Source of the DNA: Anaerococcus sp.
GTDB lineage: Bacteria > Bacillota > Clostridia > Tissierellales > Peptoniphilaceae
Assembly: GCA_030532385.1 (NCBI GenBank)
Contig: JAUNLG010000001.1
Coordinates: 174,078-238,077, forward strand
Length of the DNA: 64,000 nucleotides
Reading direction: 5' to 3'
Below are positions 1 to 8,157 of this stretch, one piece after another. Position 1 is the stretch's first letter; every line of letters begins with the position of its first letter. The notes under the pieces were generated by a model. That model was not told where the DNA came from and ran no database searches. It worked only from the letters and a program-made list of their open reading frames with translations. Both the position numbers and the translations under genes were made by a program.

Positions 1-247
1 ATAGACCTGTTTGGTAGACATTTTCATCATTGTCTACCTTAGCCTTGAAGGTATACCTTTGATCATCTCTTGATACTTCTGTTACCTGGTCATTTTCTAT
101 CATATCTACAAACTGGCTGTAGGATACTTCTTTGGCTGCTTCTTCTCCTGCTATAGGGTTTAGGGCAAAGTGAATTATCACAAAGATAAGGATTGCCACT
201 ATCCAATAGTAGAGAAAGGGCTTTTTACCTTGATTTCTCTTATTCAT
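1..247 (-). CDS. ftsH: FtsH membrane-anchored AAA+ zinc protease, N-terminal part (cut by window edge)
   Basis: The reverse strand from an ATG at 247 reads a short basic start (MNKRNQGKKPF), one membrane span (residues about 11-30) and the beginning of the extracytoplasmic FtsH domain, including a VSYSQFVDMI segment typical of FtsH. The frame runs off the window after 82 residues, so the AAA+ ATPase and the HExxH protease parts are not visible. FtsH is a membrane hexamer that degrades misfolded membrane proteins and short-lived regulators. The ATG follows the stop of the MarR gene almost directly and has an AGGAG ribosome site inside the end of that gene, so the two are probably cotranscribed. 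Confidence 0.85.
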   Translation of the reverse strand, partial: MNKRNQGKKPFLYYWIVAILIFVIIHFALNPIAGEEAAKEVSYSQFVDMIENDQVTEVSRDDQRYTFKAKVDNDENVYQTGL

Positions 248-248
248 C

Positions 249-722
249 TTATAAACCGCTCCTAGAAATATACTTATCAAGTAGTAAATCTAGGCTTGTT
301 AGCTCATCTATTATTGTCTTTAAGTTAAGATTTATTGCCTCTTCAGGTAGGTCTGCCCCAAGGTGTTGGAAATAATCATTGACCCTACGGGCTGCATCTA
401 CTCCAGGGCTAGTTAAGATAACATTTACTACTCTCTCGTCTTCTTCACTTCTTATTCTGTTTACAAATCCTTGTTTTTCAAGTCTTTTACAAATATTTGA
501 GATATTACCTCCTGTTATGCCAATAGCCCTACCAAGCTTACCTATGGACATCATCTTATCCTTATTAGCATATAGGGTTATTATCATCTTAAGTTGGAGG
601 GGGGTTATATCCAAATCATTTGCTGTATCTTGTAACAAGAAATCAATTTTATGTGAAATTTCTCTTATCATAGAAAAAATAGAATTGTTAAATTCAAAAA
701 AATCAATATGTCTTTCTGTCAT
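249..722 (-). CDS. MarR-family winged-helix transcriptional regulator
   Basis: A 157-residue protein, the usual size for MarR regulators. Residues about 35-110 form the winged helix: a recognition-helix region around IGITGGNISNICKRL followed by a wing containing SEEDERVVNV, which matches the family's D-x-R signature (DERVV). MarR proteins are dimers that repress nearby genes and leave DNA on binding a small molecule. The gene sits immediately upstream of ftsH on the same strand with essentially no spacer, so it may be autoregulated and may set ftsH expression. The ligand cannot be told from the sequence. An AGGAGG site precedes the ATG. Confidence 0.85.
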   Translation of the reverse strand: MTERHIDFFEFNNSIFSMIREISHKIDFLLQDTANDLDITPLQLKMIITLYANKDKMMSIGKLGRAIGITGGNISNICKRLEKQGFVNRIRSEEDERVVNVILTSPGVDAARRVNDYFQHLGADLPEEAINLNLKTIIDELTSLDLLLDKYISRSGL

Positions 723-862
723 ACTTCCTCCTAGAAATAATTATACTATAATACTATCTTACATATAATTTATTTTTTTTCAATGTAAACTATATATAAT
801 TTAAGTATTAGGCTATTAATCTAGCTGATTAGTATATTCTACTTTTTCTTTAAGAAAATTCA

Positions 863-1747
863 CTATTTTTTATCTTTTTCTTTATTTTCTCTTTGGACCT
901 TGCTTATATACTTACTAGCTTCAAGCCCTGCTATTTGACCCTCACCTACTGCCTTCATTATCTGATATGGCTTTCCTACTATATCACCACAGGCATATAG
1001 ACCCTTGATACTTGTCTGCATCAACCTATCTACTTTTATATGGCCATCTTCTAGTTTTACAGATGGTATGAGTCTTTCAGGCTTTGATGAATCCCTTATT
1101 ATAAAAAATCCATCGGCACTTATTTCTTTTCCTGACTTAAAGACTAGACTTTCTGCCTTCTTTTCTCCCTTAAAGGCTAAGGGGATCTCTCCTTCTATAA
1201 GCTTAATATTTTCATTTAGGTCAAGGTCTTTTTTGTACATATTGACATAGGTTAAAGAACCGACTATTTCTGATGTAAAGTTTGCTTCCTCTACACTTTC
1301 TTCATTATAGCCAATTACAACGACATCCTTTCCCCTATATAAGGCTGCATCACAGGTTGCACAATAGTTTACCCCATTGGCAAAAAACTTATCTTCACCC
1401 TTTAAGCCCTTGCCTAAATCTATTCCACTTGCAACTATGACTGATGTCGCTTCAACCATTGACTTATCCTTAAGTTCTAGGGCAAAGTATGAGCCCATAG
1501 CATATACTGTTTGGATTCTTTCTTTGGAAAATTTGATGTCATAGGAAGTTAAAGATTCTTTAAATTTCTCGTTTAGGTCAGATCCTGACAAGTCTTTAAA
1601 TCCTAGGTAGTTTTTAATTGACTTAGACTTACTTAGGGCTTTTGAATCTTCCCCAAAGATAATTACTGACTTATTTCTAATTTTTGCATTTAAAGCGGCG
1701 CTAAGTCCACCAGGACCAGCGCCGATTATTGCTAGATCATATCTCAT
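863..1747 (-). CDS. trxB: Thioredoxin reductase-like flavoprotein with atypical NADPH-site motifs
   Basis: A 294-residue protein, slightly shorter than classical TrxB (about 310). It has the FAD-binding GAGPGG motif at residues 9-14, the redox pair C129-A-T-C132 in CATCD, and the second FAD motif ACGDIVGKPYQ near the C terminus, so the thiol-disulfide flavoenzyme fold is clear. The NADPH-binding motif GGGDSA is replaced by GYNEES (146-151), and the HRRxxxR motif that holds the NADPH phosphate is absent (YVNMYKKD instead). Clostridial ferredoxin-dependent flavin thioredoxin reductases lack the same motifs, so ferredoxin rather than NADPH may be the electron donor; that is inference. It overlaps trxA by 4 bases, so it reduces that thioredoxin in all likelihood. 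Confidence 0.85.
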   Translation of the reverse strand: MRYDLAIIGAGPGGLSAALNAKIRNKSVIIFGEDSKALSKSKSIKNYLGFKDLSGSDLNEKFKESLTSYDIKFSKERIQTVYAMGSYFALELKDKSMVEATSVIVASGIDLGKGLKGEDKFFANGVNYCATCDAALYRGKDVVVIGYNEESVEEANFTSEIVGSLTYVNMYKKDLDLNENIKLIEGEIPLAFKGEKKAESLVFKSGKEISADGFFIIRDSSKPERLIPSVKLEDGHIKVDRLMQTSIKGLYACGDIVGKPYQIMKAVGEGQIAGLEASKYISKVQRENKEKDKK

Positions 1748-2052
1748 TGGAATTTTTCCACAGCCTCTAGTAAAGCTTCTTTTGAGTGAAATCCTACAAG
1801 GGTTTCTTTTAGGACTCCATCCTTAAAGATCATTAGAGATGGTACTGCATTTACATTGTATTGACCTGCAATGTCAGGTGATTGGTCAACATCTATACCA
1901 AAAATATTAAAGTCTACTTGACTAGATAATTCTTCTAAAATTGGTGCTTGCATTTGGCAAGGTCCACACCAAGTAGCTGAGAAATCTACAAGGCTTAAGC
2001 CTTCTCCGCTTTCTACTTCTTTTCTAAATTCATTTGAGTTTAATTCTTTCAT
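1744..2052 (-). CDS. trxA: Thioredoxin
   Basis: A 102-residue protein of standard thioredoxin length with the active site WCGPC (residues 28-32 region, in SATWCGPCQM), the conserved D of VDFSA, and the cis-proline segment AVPSLMIFKDG. It is a cytoplasmic protein disulfide reductant. The stop codon overlaps the trxB start, so enzyme and substrate are made from one transcript. A promoter candidate lies at 2088-2117 on the minus strand. Confidence 0.95.
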   Translation of the reverse strand: MKELNSNEFRKEVESGEGLSLVDFSATWCGPCQMQAPILEELSSQVDFNIFGIDVDQSPDIAGQYNVNAVPSLMIFKDGVLKETLVGFHSKEALLEAVEKFQ

Positions 2053-2087
2053 ATTCTCTCCTATTCTTTTTACAAATTTCTTTTAAT

Positions 2088-2117
2088 ACTATACCCTATT
2101 TCAAATTATTAAATCAA
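2088..2117 (-). promoter_or_regulatory. Promoter of trxA-trxB
   Basis: On the minus strand, TTGATT (2112-2117) and TATAGT (2088-2093) are separated by 18 bases, about 35 bases before the trxA start. The -10 is preceded by GGG as in the pta promoter candidate. Confidence 0.55.
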
Positions 2118-2156
2118 ATCTTAAATCTTTGATTAAAATTAACTATCTTAGTTAAT

Positions 2157-2215
2157 AAAAGAAGGCTCTTGCAAAGCTCTTCTAAGGATTAACCTTATTT
2201 TTTGCAATAGCCTTC
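2157..2215 (-). terminator. Branched intrinsic terminator after pta
   Basis: On the minus strand, GAAGGCT (2215-2209) pairs with AGCCTTC (2167-2161) and the stem continues through TTGCAA arms; a small inner hairpin (AAGGTTAATCCTT) sits within. It is followed by TTTTATT. It ends pta transcription before the trxA promoter. Confidence 0.8.
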
Positions 2216-2223
2216 AATCTAAT

Positions 2224-3204
2224 TTATAGGGCTTGGGATGCTGTGATTATTGAAATCTCATAAACATCTTGAGCTGAACAACCTCTTGATAGGTCATTTA
2301 CTGGAGCGTTTAATCCTTGAAGGATTGGGCCTAATGCCTTGTATCCACCAAGTCTTTGAGCTATCTTGTAGCCTATATTTCCAGCTTGTAGGTCAGGGAA
2401 GATAAATACATTTGCCTTGCCAGCAACTTCTGAGTTTGGTGCCTTTTGTTTGGCAGTTTCTGGATCTATTGCAGCGTCAAATTGGATTTCTCCTTCAACT
2501 TTTATCTCTGGATCAAGTTCAAGGGCAATCTCTTTTGCTCTAGCTACCTTGGTTGCTAGATCATGCTTAGCTGAACCGTGGGTTGAGAATGATAGTAGGG
2601 CAACATAAGGATCCATTCCAAATGATTTAGCAGATTTTGCAGTCTCTACAGCTACATCAGCTAGTTCATCTGATTGAAGGGTGATATTTACTGCTGTATC
2701 AGCAAATAATAATTGCTTACCTTCTGGGCTTATCATTACCATGATTCCTGATACTCTCTTAACTCCAGGTTTTGTCTTTATAATTTGTAGGGCAGGTCTG
2801 ATAGTATCGCCTGTAGTATGAACTGCACCTGATACCATTCCATCTACAAGACCTGTTTTTACAAGCATTACACCAAAGTAGTTTACATTGGTCTTAAGTA
2901 AAAATTCTGCCTCTTCCTTGCTTGTCTTACCCTTTCTAGCTTCTACAAAGTCTTCAACTAATTTGTCAAATTCTTCATAATATGCTGGATTGATAATTTT
3001 TAGGTCTCCTAGTTTTAGACCATTTTTATCAGCTACCTTTTGGATTTCTCCTTGGTCACCTAGGACAATTGGTGTTAATAATCCTTCTTCCTTATGTCTT
3101 AGAGCAGCTTCTAAGATTCTTGGATCATTTCCTTCTGGTAGGACAATTTTTAATCCCTTACCTGATATCGCTTCTTTTGCATTTTCTAATATACCTTGTG
3201 GCAT
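2224..3204 (-). CDS. pta: Phosphate acetyltransferase
   Basis: This 326-residue protein is a short-form Pta (the catalytic PTA/PTB domain without the N-terminal regulatory part of E. coli Pta). It interconverts acetyl-CoA plus phosphate with acetyl-phosphate plus CoA, which feeds acetate kinase for substrate-level ATP production. Characteristic segments are IVLPEGNDPRILEAA, MVSGAVHTTGDTIRPALQI and the C-terminal NDLSRGCSAQDVYEISIIT. The frame is open further upstream, but I take ATG 3204 because GGAGGATAAA stands just before it and the family's N terminus begins there. No ackA neighbour is in view. Strong hairpin terminator follows. Confidence 0.93.
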   Translation of the reverse strand: MPQGILENAKEAISGKGLKIVLPEGNDPRILEAALRHKEEGLLTPIVLGDQGEIQKVADKNGLKLGDLKIINPAYYEEFDKLVEDFVEARKGKTSKEEAEFLLKTNVNYFGVMLVKTGLVDGMVSGAVHTTGDTIRPALQIIKTKPGVKRVSGIMVMISPEGKQLLFADTAVNITLQSDELADVAVETAKSAKSFGMDPYVALLSFSTHGSAKHDLATKVARAKEIALELDPEIKVEGEIQFDAAIDPETAKQKAPNSEVAGKANVFIFPDLQAGNIGYKIAQRLGGYKALGPILQGLNAPVNDLSRGCSAQDVYEISIITASQAL

Positions 3205-3247
3205 TTTATCCTCCTTGTTGACTTTACTTCTTTTGTATGTCATCTTT

Positions 3248-3275
3248 ACTATACCCAATTAAGATAAAAGGTTAA
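3248..3275 (-). promoter_or_regulatory. Candidate pta promoter
   Basis: On the minus strand, TTAACC (3275-3270), 16 bases, then TATAGT (3253-3248) preceded by GGG. The -35 is weak. It lies about 45 bases ahead of the chosen pta start. Confidence 0.45.
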
Positions 3276-3289
3276 CTTTTGATATTTTT

Positions 3290-3763
3290 TTAACTCTTTG
3301 CTTTATTTAAGACTTCTACTTCACTTGCTGATAGGTCTTTGTCGCTTGATCCATTTATAATCTCTTTTACATAGACGCTTGACCCATCATTGGTAAAAAG
3401 ACTAGTTAAAATAATTCCATTATGGAAATTATCTAATAGGCAAAGGGAGAAAGATAGGCCTGAAGTTTGTCCTTCAAAGGCATCAAAGTGGACTATAGCC
3501 ATATGACTTACTGCTCCCATAGTTGTATCTTTTGCATCCAAGGACCTTTGGTCAACTAACCTAAGGTCCCTATTAGATTGCTCTATCTGATCATTCAGAC
3601 TTAGCAAAAGCTCTTCTAGGTTCAAATCGGGGCTGTTACCCCTTAAGAGATGGTCATACCTTTGTTTTTGCCTTCTAATCCTATCATTCATTGACTTTAT
3701 CAATCCCAACTCTACTATTACAAGTACAGCAAGGATTACTAAAATTATATATACTCCAACCAT
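3290..3763 (-). CDS. DUF4446 family membrane-anchored protein
   Basis: A 157-residue protein: one N-terminal membrane span (residues about 3-22), a basic, partly coiled region (25-70) with LRGNSPDLNLEELL, then a compact domain containing VHFDAFEGQTSGLSFSLCLLD and the ending GIILTSLFTNDGSSVYVKEI. This arrangement is the DUF4446 family, commonly encoded beside chromosome partitioning genes in Firmicutes; its function is not established. The start overlaps the end of the upstream cyclodeaminase-like gene by one base, so both belong to the parAB transcription unit. Confidence 0.8.
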   Translation of the reverse strand: MVGVYIILVILAVLVIVELGLIKSMNDRIRRQKQRYDHLLRGNSPDLNLEELLLSLNDQIEQSNRDLRLVDQRSLDAKDTTMGAVSHMAIVHFDAFEGQTSGLSFSLCLLDNFHNGIILTSLFTNDGSSVYVKEIINGSSDKDLSASEVEVLNKAKS

Positions 3764-4323
3764 TATTTCCTTCCTTCTATTATCTTTTCATTCTCTTCGC
3801 CTAAGGTTTTTGCCAAGGCCAAAACACCCTTATAATCATAAGACCTTTGGGTATTTTTTAAATTTATTTCAATGGTAGGAAGAGCTGACCTAACTGCCTC
3901 CACCATCAAATTATTGGCAATTATCCCATCTGATAGGGTTGTTTTTTTGCCATATTTAAGGATAAATTGGCTAGCCTTTAGGGCATGGGTTAGGATATCT
4001 ACTGCCTTTATTTGGGGACTAGCTGCTTTTATATACAGGTCCTCTTCTATTTTTGCCCCACTTTTATAGGCCACTATTAGGTCCTTAGTCCTTGCTATAT
4101 CTTCTTCTACTAATAGAGCAAGTTCCTCTTCATACCCATCTAATGTTTCACGTGAAACAACAGCCTGATCTTCTAAGGCCTCATAATTTTTCTTATCCAT
4201 CATCCTCAATAGCTTAAGTCCCATAAGACCTACAAGGATGACTAGGGACCCACCACCAGGATTGGCTGTTGGCTTTTTGATCTGGTCAAGTAGGTAGGAG
4301 GTTTTCATATCAAGAATTTTCAT
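3763..4323 (-). CDS. Cyclodeaminase/cyclohydrolase (FTCD-C-like) family protein
   Basis: A 186-residue, mostly helical protein starting with the family's glycine-rich motif TANPGGGSLVILVG (residues 19-32). Family members include the C-terminal domain of formiminotransferase-cyclodeaminase and methenyltetrahydrofolate cyclohydrolases, which act on one-carbon folates; which reaction, if any, is done here is not determined by the sequence. It lies between parB (14-base overlap) and the DUF4446 gene. A perfect parS site is embedded in the coding sequence at 4144-4159. Confidence 0.75.
   Translation of the reverse strand: MKILDMKTSYLLDQIKKPTANPGGGSLVILVGLMGLKLLRMMDKKNYEALEDQAVVSRETLDGYEEELALLVEEDIARTKDLIVAYKSGAKIEEDLYIKAASPQIKAVDILTHALKASQFILKYGKKTTLSDGIIANNLMVEAVRSALPTIEINLKNTQRSYDYKGVLALAKTLGEENEKIIEGRK
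4144..4159. promoter_or_regulatory. parS centromere site 1 (perfect)
   Basis: TGTTTCACGTGAAACA, a perfect 16-base palindrome identical to the Bacillus-type parS consensus, inside the cyclodeaminase-like gene. ParB binds here and spreads. Confidence 0.93.
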
Positions 4324-5194
4324 CTTTTAACCTCCAATAGATATTTTCTATATCCTCTACGGTAAAGCAATCTATAATAAGCTTATAGGTCTTATCTTCC
4401 TTGTCTATAGTAACCTTTGACCCTAACTTTTCCATAAACTTCTCCTCATAATCTTCTAGGAGAATTTTATCTATATCTGACAGGCCAGTTTTCTTGGTTT
4501 TAGGGGATGGTGACTTTTTAGATCCTGATCTTTTTAATTTTTCAGCATCCCTTATGTTCATTTCCTTATTTATAAAACCATCTAGACTTTGGGCTCTTTT
4601 TTCTTCATCCTTTATAGAAAGAAGGGTCCTGGCTTGGGAGGGTGAAATTAGCTTTTCATTAAGGGCCTTTTTTTCCCTATCATTAAGACCCAAAAGCCTT
4701 AGAGTATTTCCTATATATGACCTTGATTTTCCCATGGACTTTGCAATTTCTTCTTGGGTCATAGCAAATTCATCTACTAATTTTTTATAGGCCCTTGCCT
4801 CTTCTAAGGCAGATAGGTCCTCTCTTTGAATATTTTCCATCAAGGATAAGATATCAACATCCTTTTTACTGTAGTCCCTTATTATTGCATCTATTTCTTT
4901 AAGACCCAAAAGCTTGCTTGCCCTAAATCTTCTTTCACCTGCAAGGATTTCGTATGAGTCACTCCCAGGTTTTTTTGTTAAAACAATAGGATTTAATAAG
5001 CCATATTCCTTTATTGATTGGGCTAAGCCTTCTATAGCATTTTTATCGAAGTTTTTCCTAGGTTGGTCATCTCTAGCCTTAATTTTATCAATTTCAATAG
5101 CTTTAACAGTCTCTTTTACCAAATCTTTTTGTCCATTCTTATTTTCAGGTATGAGGGCTTGAAGTCCTCTCCCTAGACTCTTCCTATTTGCCAT
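4310..5194 (-). CDS. parB: ParB/Spo0J chromosome partitioning protein (CTPase)
   Basis: A 294-residue ParB. The N terminus has the ParA-contact segment LGRGLQALIP, then the CTP-binding/clamp motifs GERRFRA and ENIQRE, a helix-turn-helix that reads parS (residues about 125-185, with MTQEEIAKSMGKSRSYI), and a C-terminal dimerisation domain. ParB loads on parS, closes as a sliding clamp and organises the origin region with ParA and SMC. The frame is open upstream into parA, but ATG 5194 follows GGAGG and starts the family's usual MANRKSLGRG, giving an 11-base overlap with parA. Confidence 0.95.
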   Translation of the reverse strand: MANRKSLGRGLQALIPENKNGQKDLVKETVKAIEIDKIKARDDQPRKNFDKNAIEGLAQSIKEYGLLNPIVLTKKPGSDSYEILAGERRFRASKLLGLKEIDAIIRDYSKKDVDILSLMENIQREDLSALEEARAYKKLVDEFAMTQEEIAKSMGKSRSYIGNTLRLLGLNDREKKALNEKLISPSQARTLLSIKDEEKRAQSLDGFINKEMNIRDAEKLKRSGSKKSPSPKTKKTGLSDIDKILLEDYEEKFMEKLGSKVTIDKEDKTYKLIIDCFTVEDIENIYWRLKDENS

Positions 5195-6074
5195 CTGTCT
5201 TTGCCTCCATAAGTTCACTAGCCAGGATCCTATAGGCCCTTGCCCCCTTAGATTTTGCCTCATATTCCAAAATAGACTTGCCATAAGATGGAGCTTCTGC
5301 TAGCTTTACATTCCTTGGTATCATTACCTTGAACACTTTTTCCTTAAAATAAGCCTTGACCTCTTCTACAACCTCATAAGATAGTTTATTTTTCTTATCA
5401 AACATGGTCAATAAGACTCCTTCAATTTCAAGGTCTTTATTAAGCGATTCTTTGACTAAAGAATATGTATTCATTAGCTCACTTACTCCCTCTAAGGCGT
5501 AGTATTCTGTTTGTATAGGGATAATTATAGAATCAGAAGCCACTAGGGCATTAACTGATAATAAGCCCAAGGAAGGTGGACAGTCAATCAGGAGATAATC
5601 ATAGTCCATCTGATCTTTCAATCCCTCCACAATTTTCTTTAAGAGCCTAACCCTGTCCAAGGGATCTAGGCTAACAAGCTCAACTTCAAGCCCTGATAAG
5701 GAACTTTCAGATGGAATTAGGCCAACCCCTGACTTTCCTTCTTTTATATACTTAGAAAAATCTATACTCTTTTCTTCTATTTTTCTTTCTTGACCTTCTT
5801 TAGTTAGTAATTCTTGGTCCTTATCATCTTTTTCTAACGATTCTTCTTTCTTATCTACCAGGTCTCCTACCATACCTTTTTCATAAAAAAGATCATAGAT
5901 AGAAGCACCTACATTATACTTATCAAAGCCAAGACCTGTTGTTGTATTAGATTGAGGATCCATATCAAGGACCAAGACTTTAGATCCTTGACTCTTAAGG
6001 CCAACTGCAAGATTGACAACCGTTGTAGTCTTGCCTACTCCTCCTTTTTGATTAAAAATCGATATTGCTCTCAT
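5184..6074 (-). CDS. parA: ParA/Soj partitioning ATPase with acidic/basic insert
   Basis: A 296-residue deviant Walker ATPase: KGGVGKTT (residues 10-17) is the Walker A, DMDPQSN the switch I region and DCPPSLG the Walker B. ParA binds DNA nonspecifically as an ATP dimer and is released by ParB, moving origins; Soj also controls DnaA. Most Soj proteins have about 255 residues; the extra length is a charged, low-complexity stretch at residues about 72-105 (positions 5760-5861), just before the SGVGLIPS strand. The gene starts inside the end of cinA (23-base overlap). Confidence 0.94.
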   Translation of the reverse strand: MRAISIFNQKGGVGKTTTVVNLAVGLKSQGSKVLVLDMDPQSNTTTGLGFDKYNVGASIYDLFYEKGMVGDLVDKKEESLEKDDKDQELLTKEGQERKIEEKSIDFSKYIKEGKSGVGLIPSESSLSGLEVELVSLDPLDRVRLLKKIVEGLKDQMDYDYLLIDCPPSLGLLSVNALVASDSIIIPIQTEYYALEGVSELMNTYSLVKESLNKDLEIEGVLLTMFDKKNKLSYEVVEEVKAYFKEKVFKVMIPRNVKLAEAPSYGKSILEYEAKSKGARAYRILASELMEAKTDGK

Positions 6075-7269
6075 AATCTCCCCTCATTAGTAAAATCGCT
6101 AGGTCTAGGATGTGGTTTTTGCTAATCCTTCTTACCCTATTCCTATCTCCCTTAATATTTAACTCTTTTATCAAATACTTATCCTTATATAAAACTGCCA
6201 AGAAAACTCTTCCTTGGTGGGCATAGCCTGTAGTAGCTAGGCAAAGATCAGCCCCTGTCAGGTTTCTTAGCCCATCTAGCATTTCCTTGCCAACCTCTTT
6301 GCTTACTACTCCAAAGTTTCGTATTGTTTCATGTGAAACATTTAAATATTTTTCCTTGGCCTCATTAGAATAGGTAACCAAAGATTCTTTTAAAACATCA
6401 CTTGCCCCACTTATATCTATTAAAGATGAAGCTATTAACCCACCGGTAATGGATTCACCGCAGGCAACATATTCTCCTCTTTGTCTTAACATATCAATTA
6501 TAAGTTCATACCTTGACCTGCCGTCAGAAGAAATTATATATTTTCCCAAACTTGATTTAACCTTAACTAAGGCTTGGTTGATTAAGTCATCAGCTTTTTT
6601 TTCATCAGCTGCTTTAGCGCTTATCCTAAGAATTGGTCCATGGTCTGTGACATAAGGACTTATGGTAGGATTAGATGAAGATAAATCAACTCTTTCTGCC
6701 ATGTCCCACTCAGCTAAAAGTGCGGTCCTAACAATTAGGTTCTTAATCACAGCCTTTTTGGGAAGATAGGTTAATACTTTTTTCTCAAACATAGGTATCA
6801 TTTCACTAGGAGGGCCTGGCATAAGAACAAAACTTGTATTCTTTAAGGATCTCATTATAGCCCCAGGCGCAGTTCCTTTTTCATTTTGTAAAACTATAGC
6901 AGATTTGGGAAAAACAGCCTGGCCCTTATTGATTTCAAGGGCTCTTTTATCATTCTTAAAATAAGTTTTTAGATTATCATAGGCATCTTTATCCAATATA
7001 AGGTCTTTCTCTCCTATTAGGTCCATCAAAACTTCTTTGCTAATATCATCTTCTGTAGGTCCAAGACCTCCTGTCATAAAGACATAATCATAGACTCCAT
7101 CAGCTTCTTTAAGGACTGTCGAAAGCCTTGGTAGATTATCTCCTACGCTGATGATTTTATAAAGGTCAATTCCTAGGTCTTTAAGCCTTGTAGCCAGGTA
7201 CTTTGAGTTAGTATCTAGGATATTTCCCAAAAGAATTTCAGTTCCTACTGTTATTATTAAAGCTTGCAT
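6052..7269 (-). CDS. cinA: CinA family nicotinamide-nucleotide amidohydrolase / ADP-ribose pyrophosphatase-like protein
   Basis: A 405-residue two-domain CinA. The N-terminal MoaB-like domain starts ITVGTEILLGNILDTNS and has MTGGLGPTEDDIS; the C-terminal domain has the PncC signature ACGESITGGLIASSLIDISGA (about residue 270). CinA-type enzymes deamidate nicotinamide mononucleotide in the pyridine nucleotide cycle; the name came from induction in competence. It overlaps parA by 23 bases and probably shares its transcript. A perfect parS lies just before its ribosome site and a near-perfect one is inside the gene. Confidence 0.92.
   Translation of the reverse strand: MQALIITVGTEILLGNILDTNSKYLATRLKDLGIDLYKIISVGDNLPRLSTVLKEADGVYDYVFMTGGLGPTEDDISKEVLMDLIGEKDLILDKDAYDNLKTYFKNDKRALEINKGQAVFPKSAIVLQNEKGTAPGAIMRSLKNTSFVLMPGPPSEMIPMFEKKVLTYLPKKAVIKNLIVRTALLAEWDMAERVDLSSSNPTISPYVTDHGPILRISAKAADEKKADDLINQALVKVKSSLGKYIISSDGRSRYELIIDMLRQRGEYVACGESITGGLIASSLIDISGASDVLKESLVTYSNEAKEKYLNVSHETIRNFGVVSKEVGKEMLDGLRNLTGADLCLATTGYAHQGRVFLAVLYKDKYLIKELNIKGDRNRVRRISKNHILDLAILLMRGDYESNIDF
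6325..6340. promoter_or_regulatory. parS-like site 2 (one mismatch)
   Basis: TGTTTCATGTGAAACA differs from the perfect parS palindrome only at the centre (CATGTG for CACGTG). It lies within cinA. Confidence 0.8.
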
Positions 7270-7281
7270 TTAAACTCCTCT

Positions 7282-7297
7282 TGTTTCACGTGAAACA
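7282..7297. promoter_or_regulatory. parS site 3 (perfect), in the cinA leader
   Basis: TGTTTCACGTGAAACA stands 13 bases upstream of the cinA start, between it and the presumed promoter. ParB bound here could repress cinA-parA-parB transcription as well as mark the origin. Confidence 0.92.
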
Positions 7298-7364
7298 CAA
7301 CTTAGTCTTATATAGTATACTAGTATTTTATGATTTATGGAAGTTTTATAAGGATCTATATATT

Positions 7365-7395
7365 AAAAAAAGACCCCCTAGTAAGTAAGGGGATC
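7365..7395 (-). terminator. Intrinsic terminator after the CPBP protease gene
   Basis: On the minus strand GATCCCC pairs with GGGGGTC around a TTACTTACTA loop and is followed by seven T. The stem overlaps the last codons of the protease gene. Confidence 0.8.
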
Positions 7396-8148
7396 TCTTC
7401 TCATTGCTATAAGATACTTTATTGCCAGAACCATTGATATAAAACTTATTATAAGGATAAAAGTTCCTATAAAATTTCCTAAATCTCCTGAGAAAGCTAC
7501 CAGGTTATTGGCTATATGGACTAGGATTGCTTCCTTGATACTCCTCCTATAATAATATACATAGGCAAGGCCTAGGCCTAAAAAGAAAGCGTTGATACCT
7601 TGCACAAGGTTAAGATGAATAAGTGCAAAGGTAAAGGCAGTTAGAAAAATACTTGCTCTTATAGATAAGTATCTTTTAACCTCTCCAAAATATATACCTC
7701 TCAGGGTAAATTCCTCTATAATCGGGCCTACCAATACTGCCGCTATAAATAAAAAGATTTGATCTAAAAAACCATTGCTGGCAAAGACCCCTTCTATAAA
7801 CTCTATAGAGTCAGTAACCAAGGAACTTTGTCCAAATAAGCTTAAGATTAGATTTATTAAAATTACTCCAAAGCCTGCAAAACCTAAACCTATTATAAAG
7901 GCTTTATAGGAATTTTGATCTAGGGGCCTATTATAAATATAAGCTTTTTCGTGGACTTCTTTATAGGTCTTGGTTCTTTTTTGAATAATTAGGTATAAGA
8001 TTAACGCCTGTAGGGCATACTGGCCTAAAAGTATTAGCCCTATGGACCTAGTTACAAACCTAGTTAGGACTCCTGCTACTAGGAGTTGAAAGAGGCTTAG
8101 GGCTAATATGAATCCTAGGGTAAAAGCTAGTGATTTTATATATTTCAT
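7378..8148 (-). CDS. CPBP family intramembrane metalloprotease (CAAX-like)
   Basis: A 256-residue protein with about seven to eight membrane spans. The CPBP/Abi catalytic motifs are present: EEFTLRG (EExxxR, near residue 145), FALIHL (FxxxH) and the later VHIANNL (HxxxN). The family includes type II CAAX prenyl proteases and many bacterial members linked to bacteriocin self-protection or membrane stress; a specific substrate cannot be inferred. It lies 10 bases after the rsmG stop on the same strand and ends in a terminator, so it is the last gene of the mnmE-mnmG-rsmG unit. Confidence 0.87.
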   Translation of the reverse strand: MKYIKSLAFTLGFILALSLFQLLVAGVLTRFVTRSIGLILLGQYALQALILYLIIQKRTKTYKEVHEKAYIYNRPLDQNSYKAFIIGLGFAGFGVILINLILSLFGQSSLVTDSIEFIEGVFASNGFLDQIFLFIAAVLVGPIIEEFTLRGIYFGEVKRYLSIRASIFLTAFTFALIHLNLVQGINAFFLGLGLAYVYYYRRSIKEAILVHIANNLVAFSGDLGNFIGTFILIISFISMVLAIKYLIAMRRDPLTY

Positions 8149-8157
8149 GGCTTGCTC

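Noticed and set aside
3205-3258. Upstream-extended pta start
   Set aside because: The extension has no ribosome site and overlaps the promoter candidate; ATG 3204 follows GGAGGATAAA.
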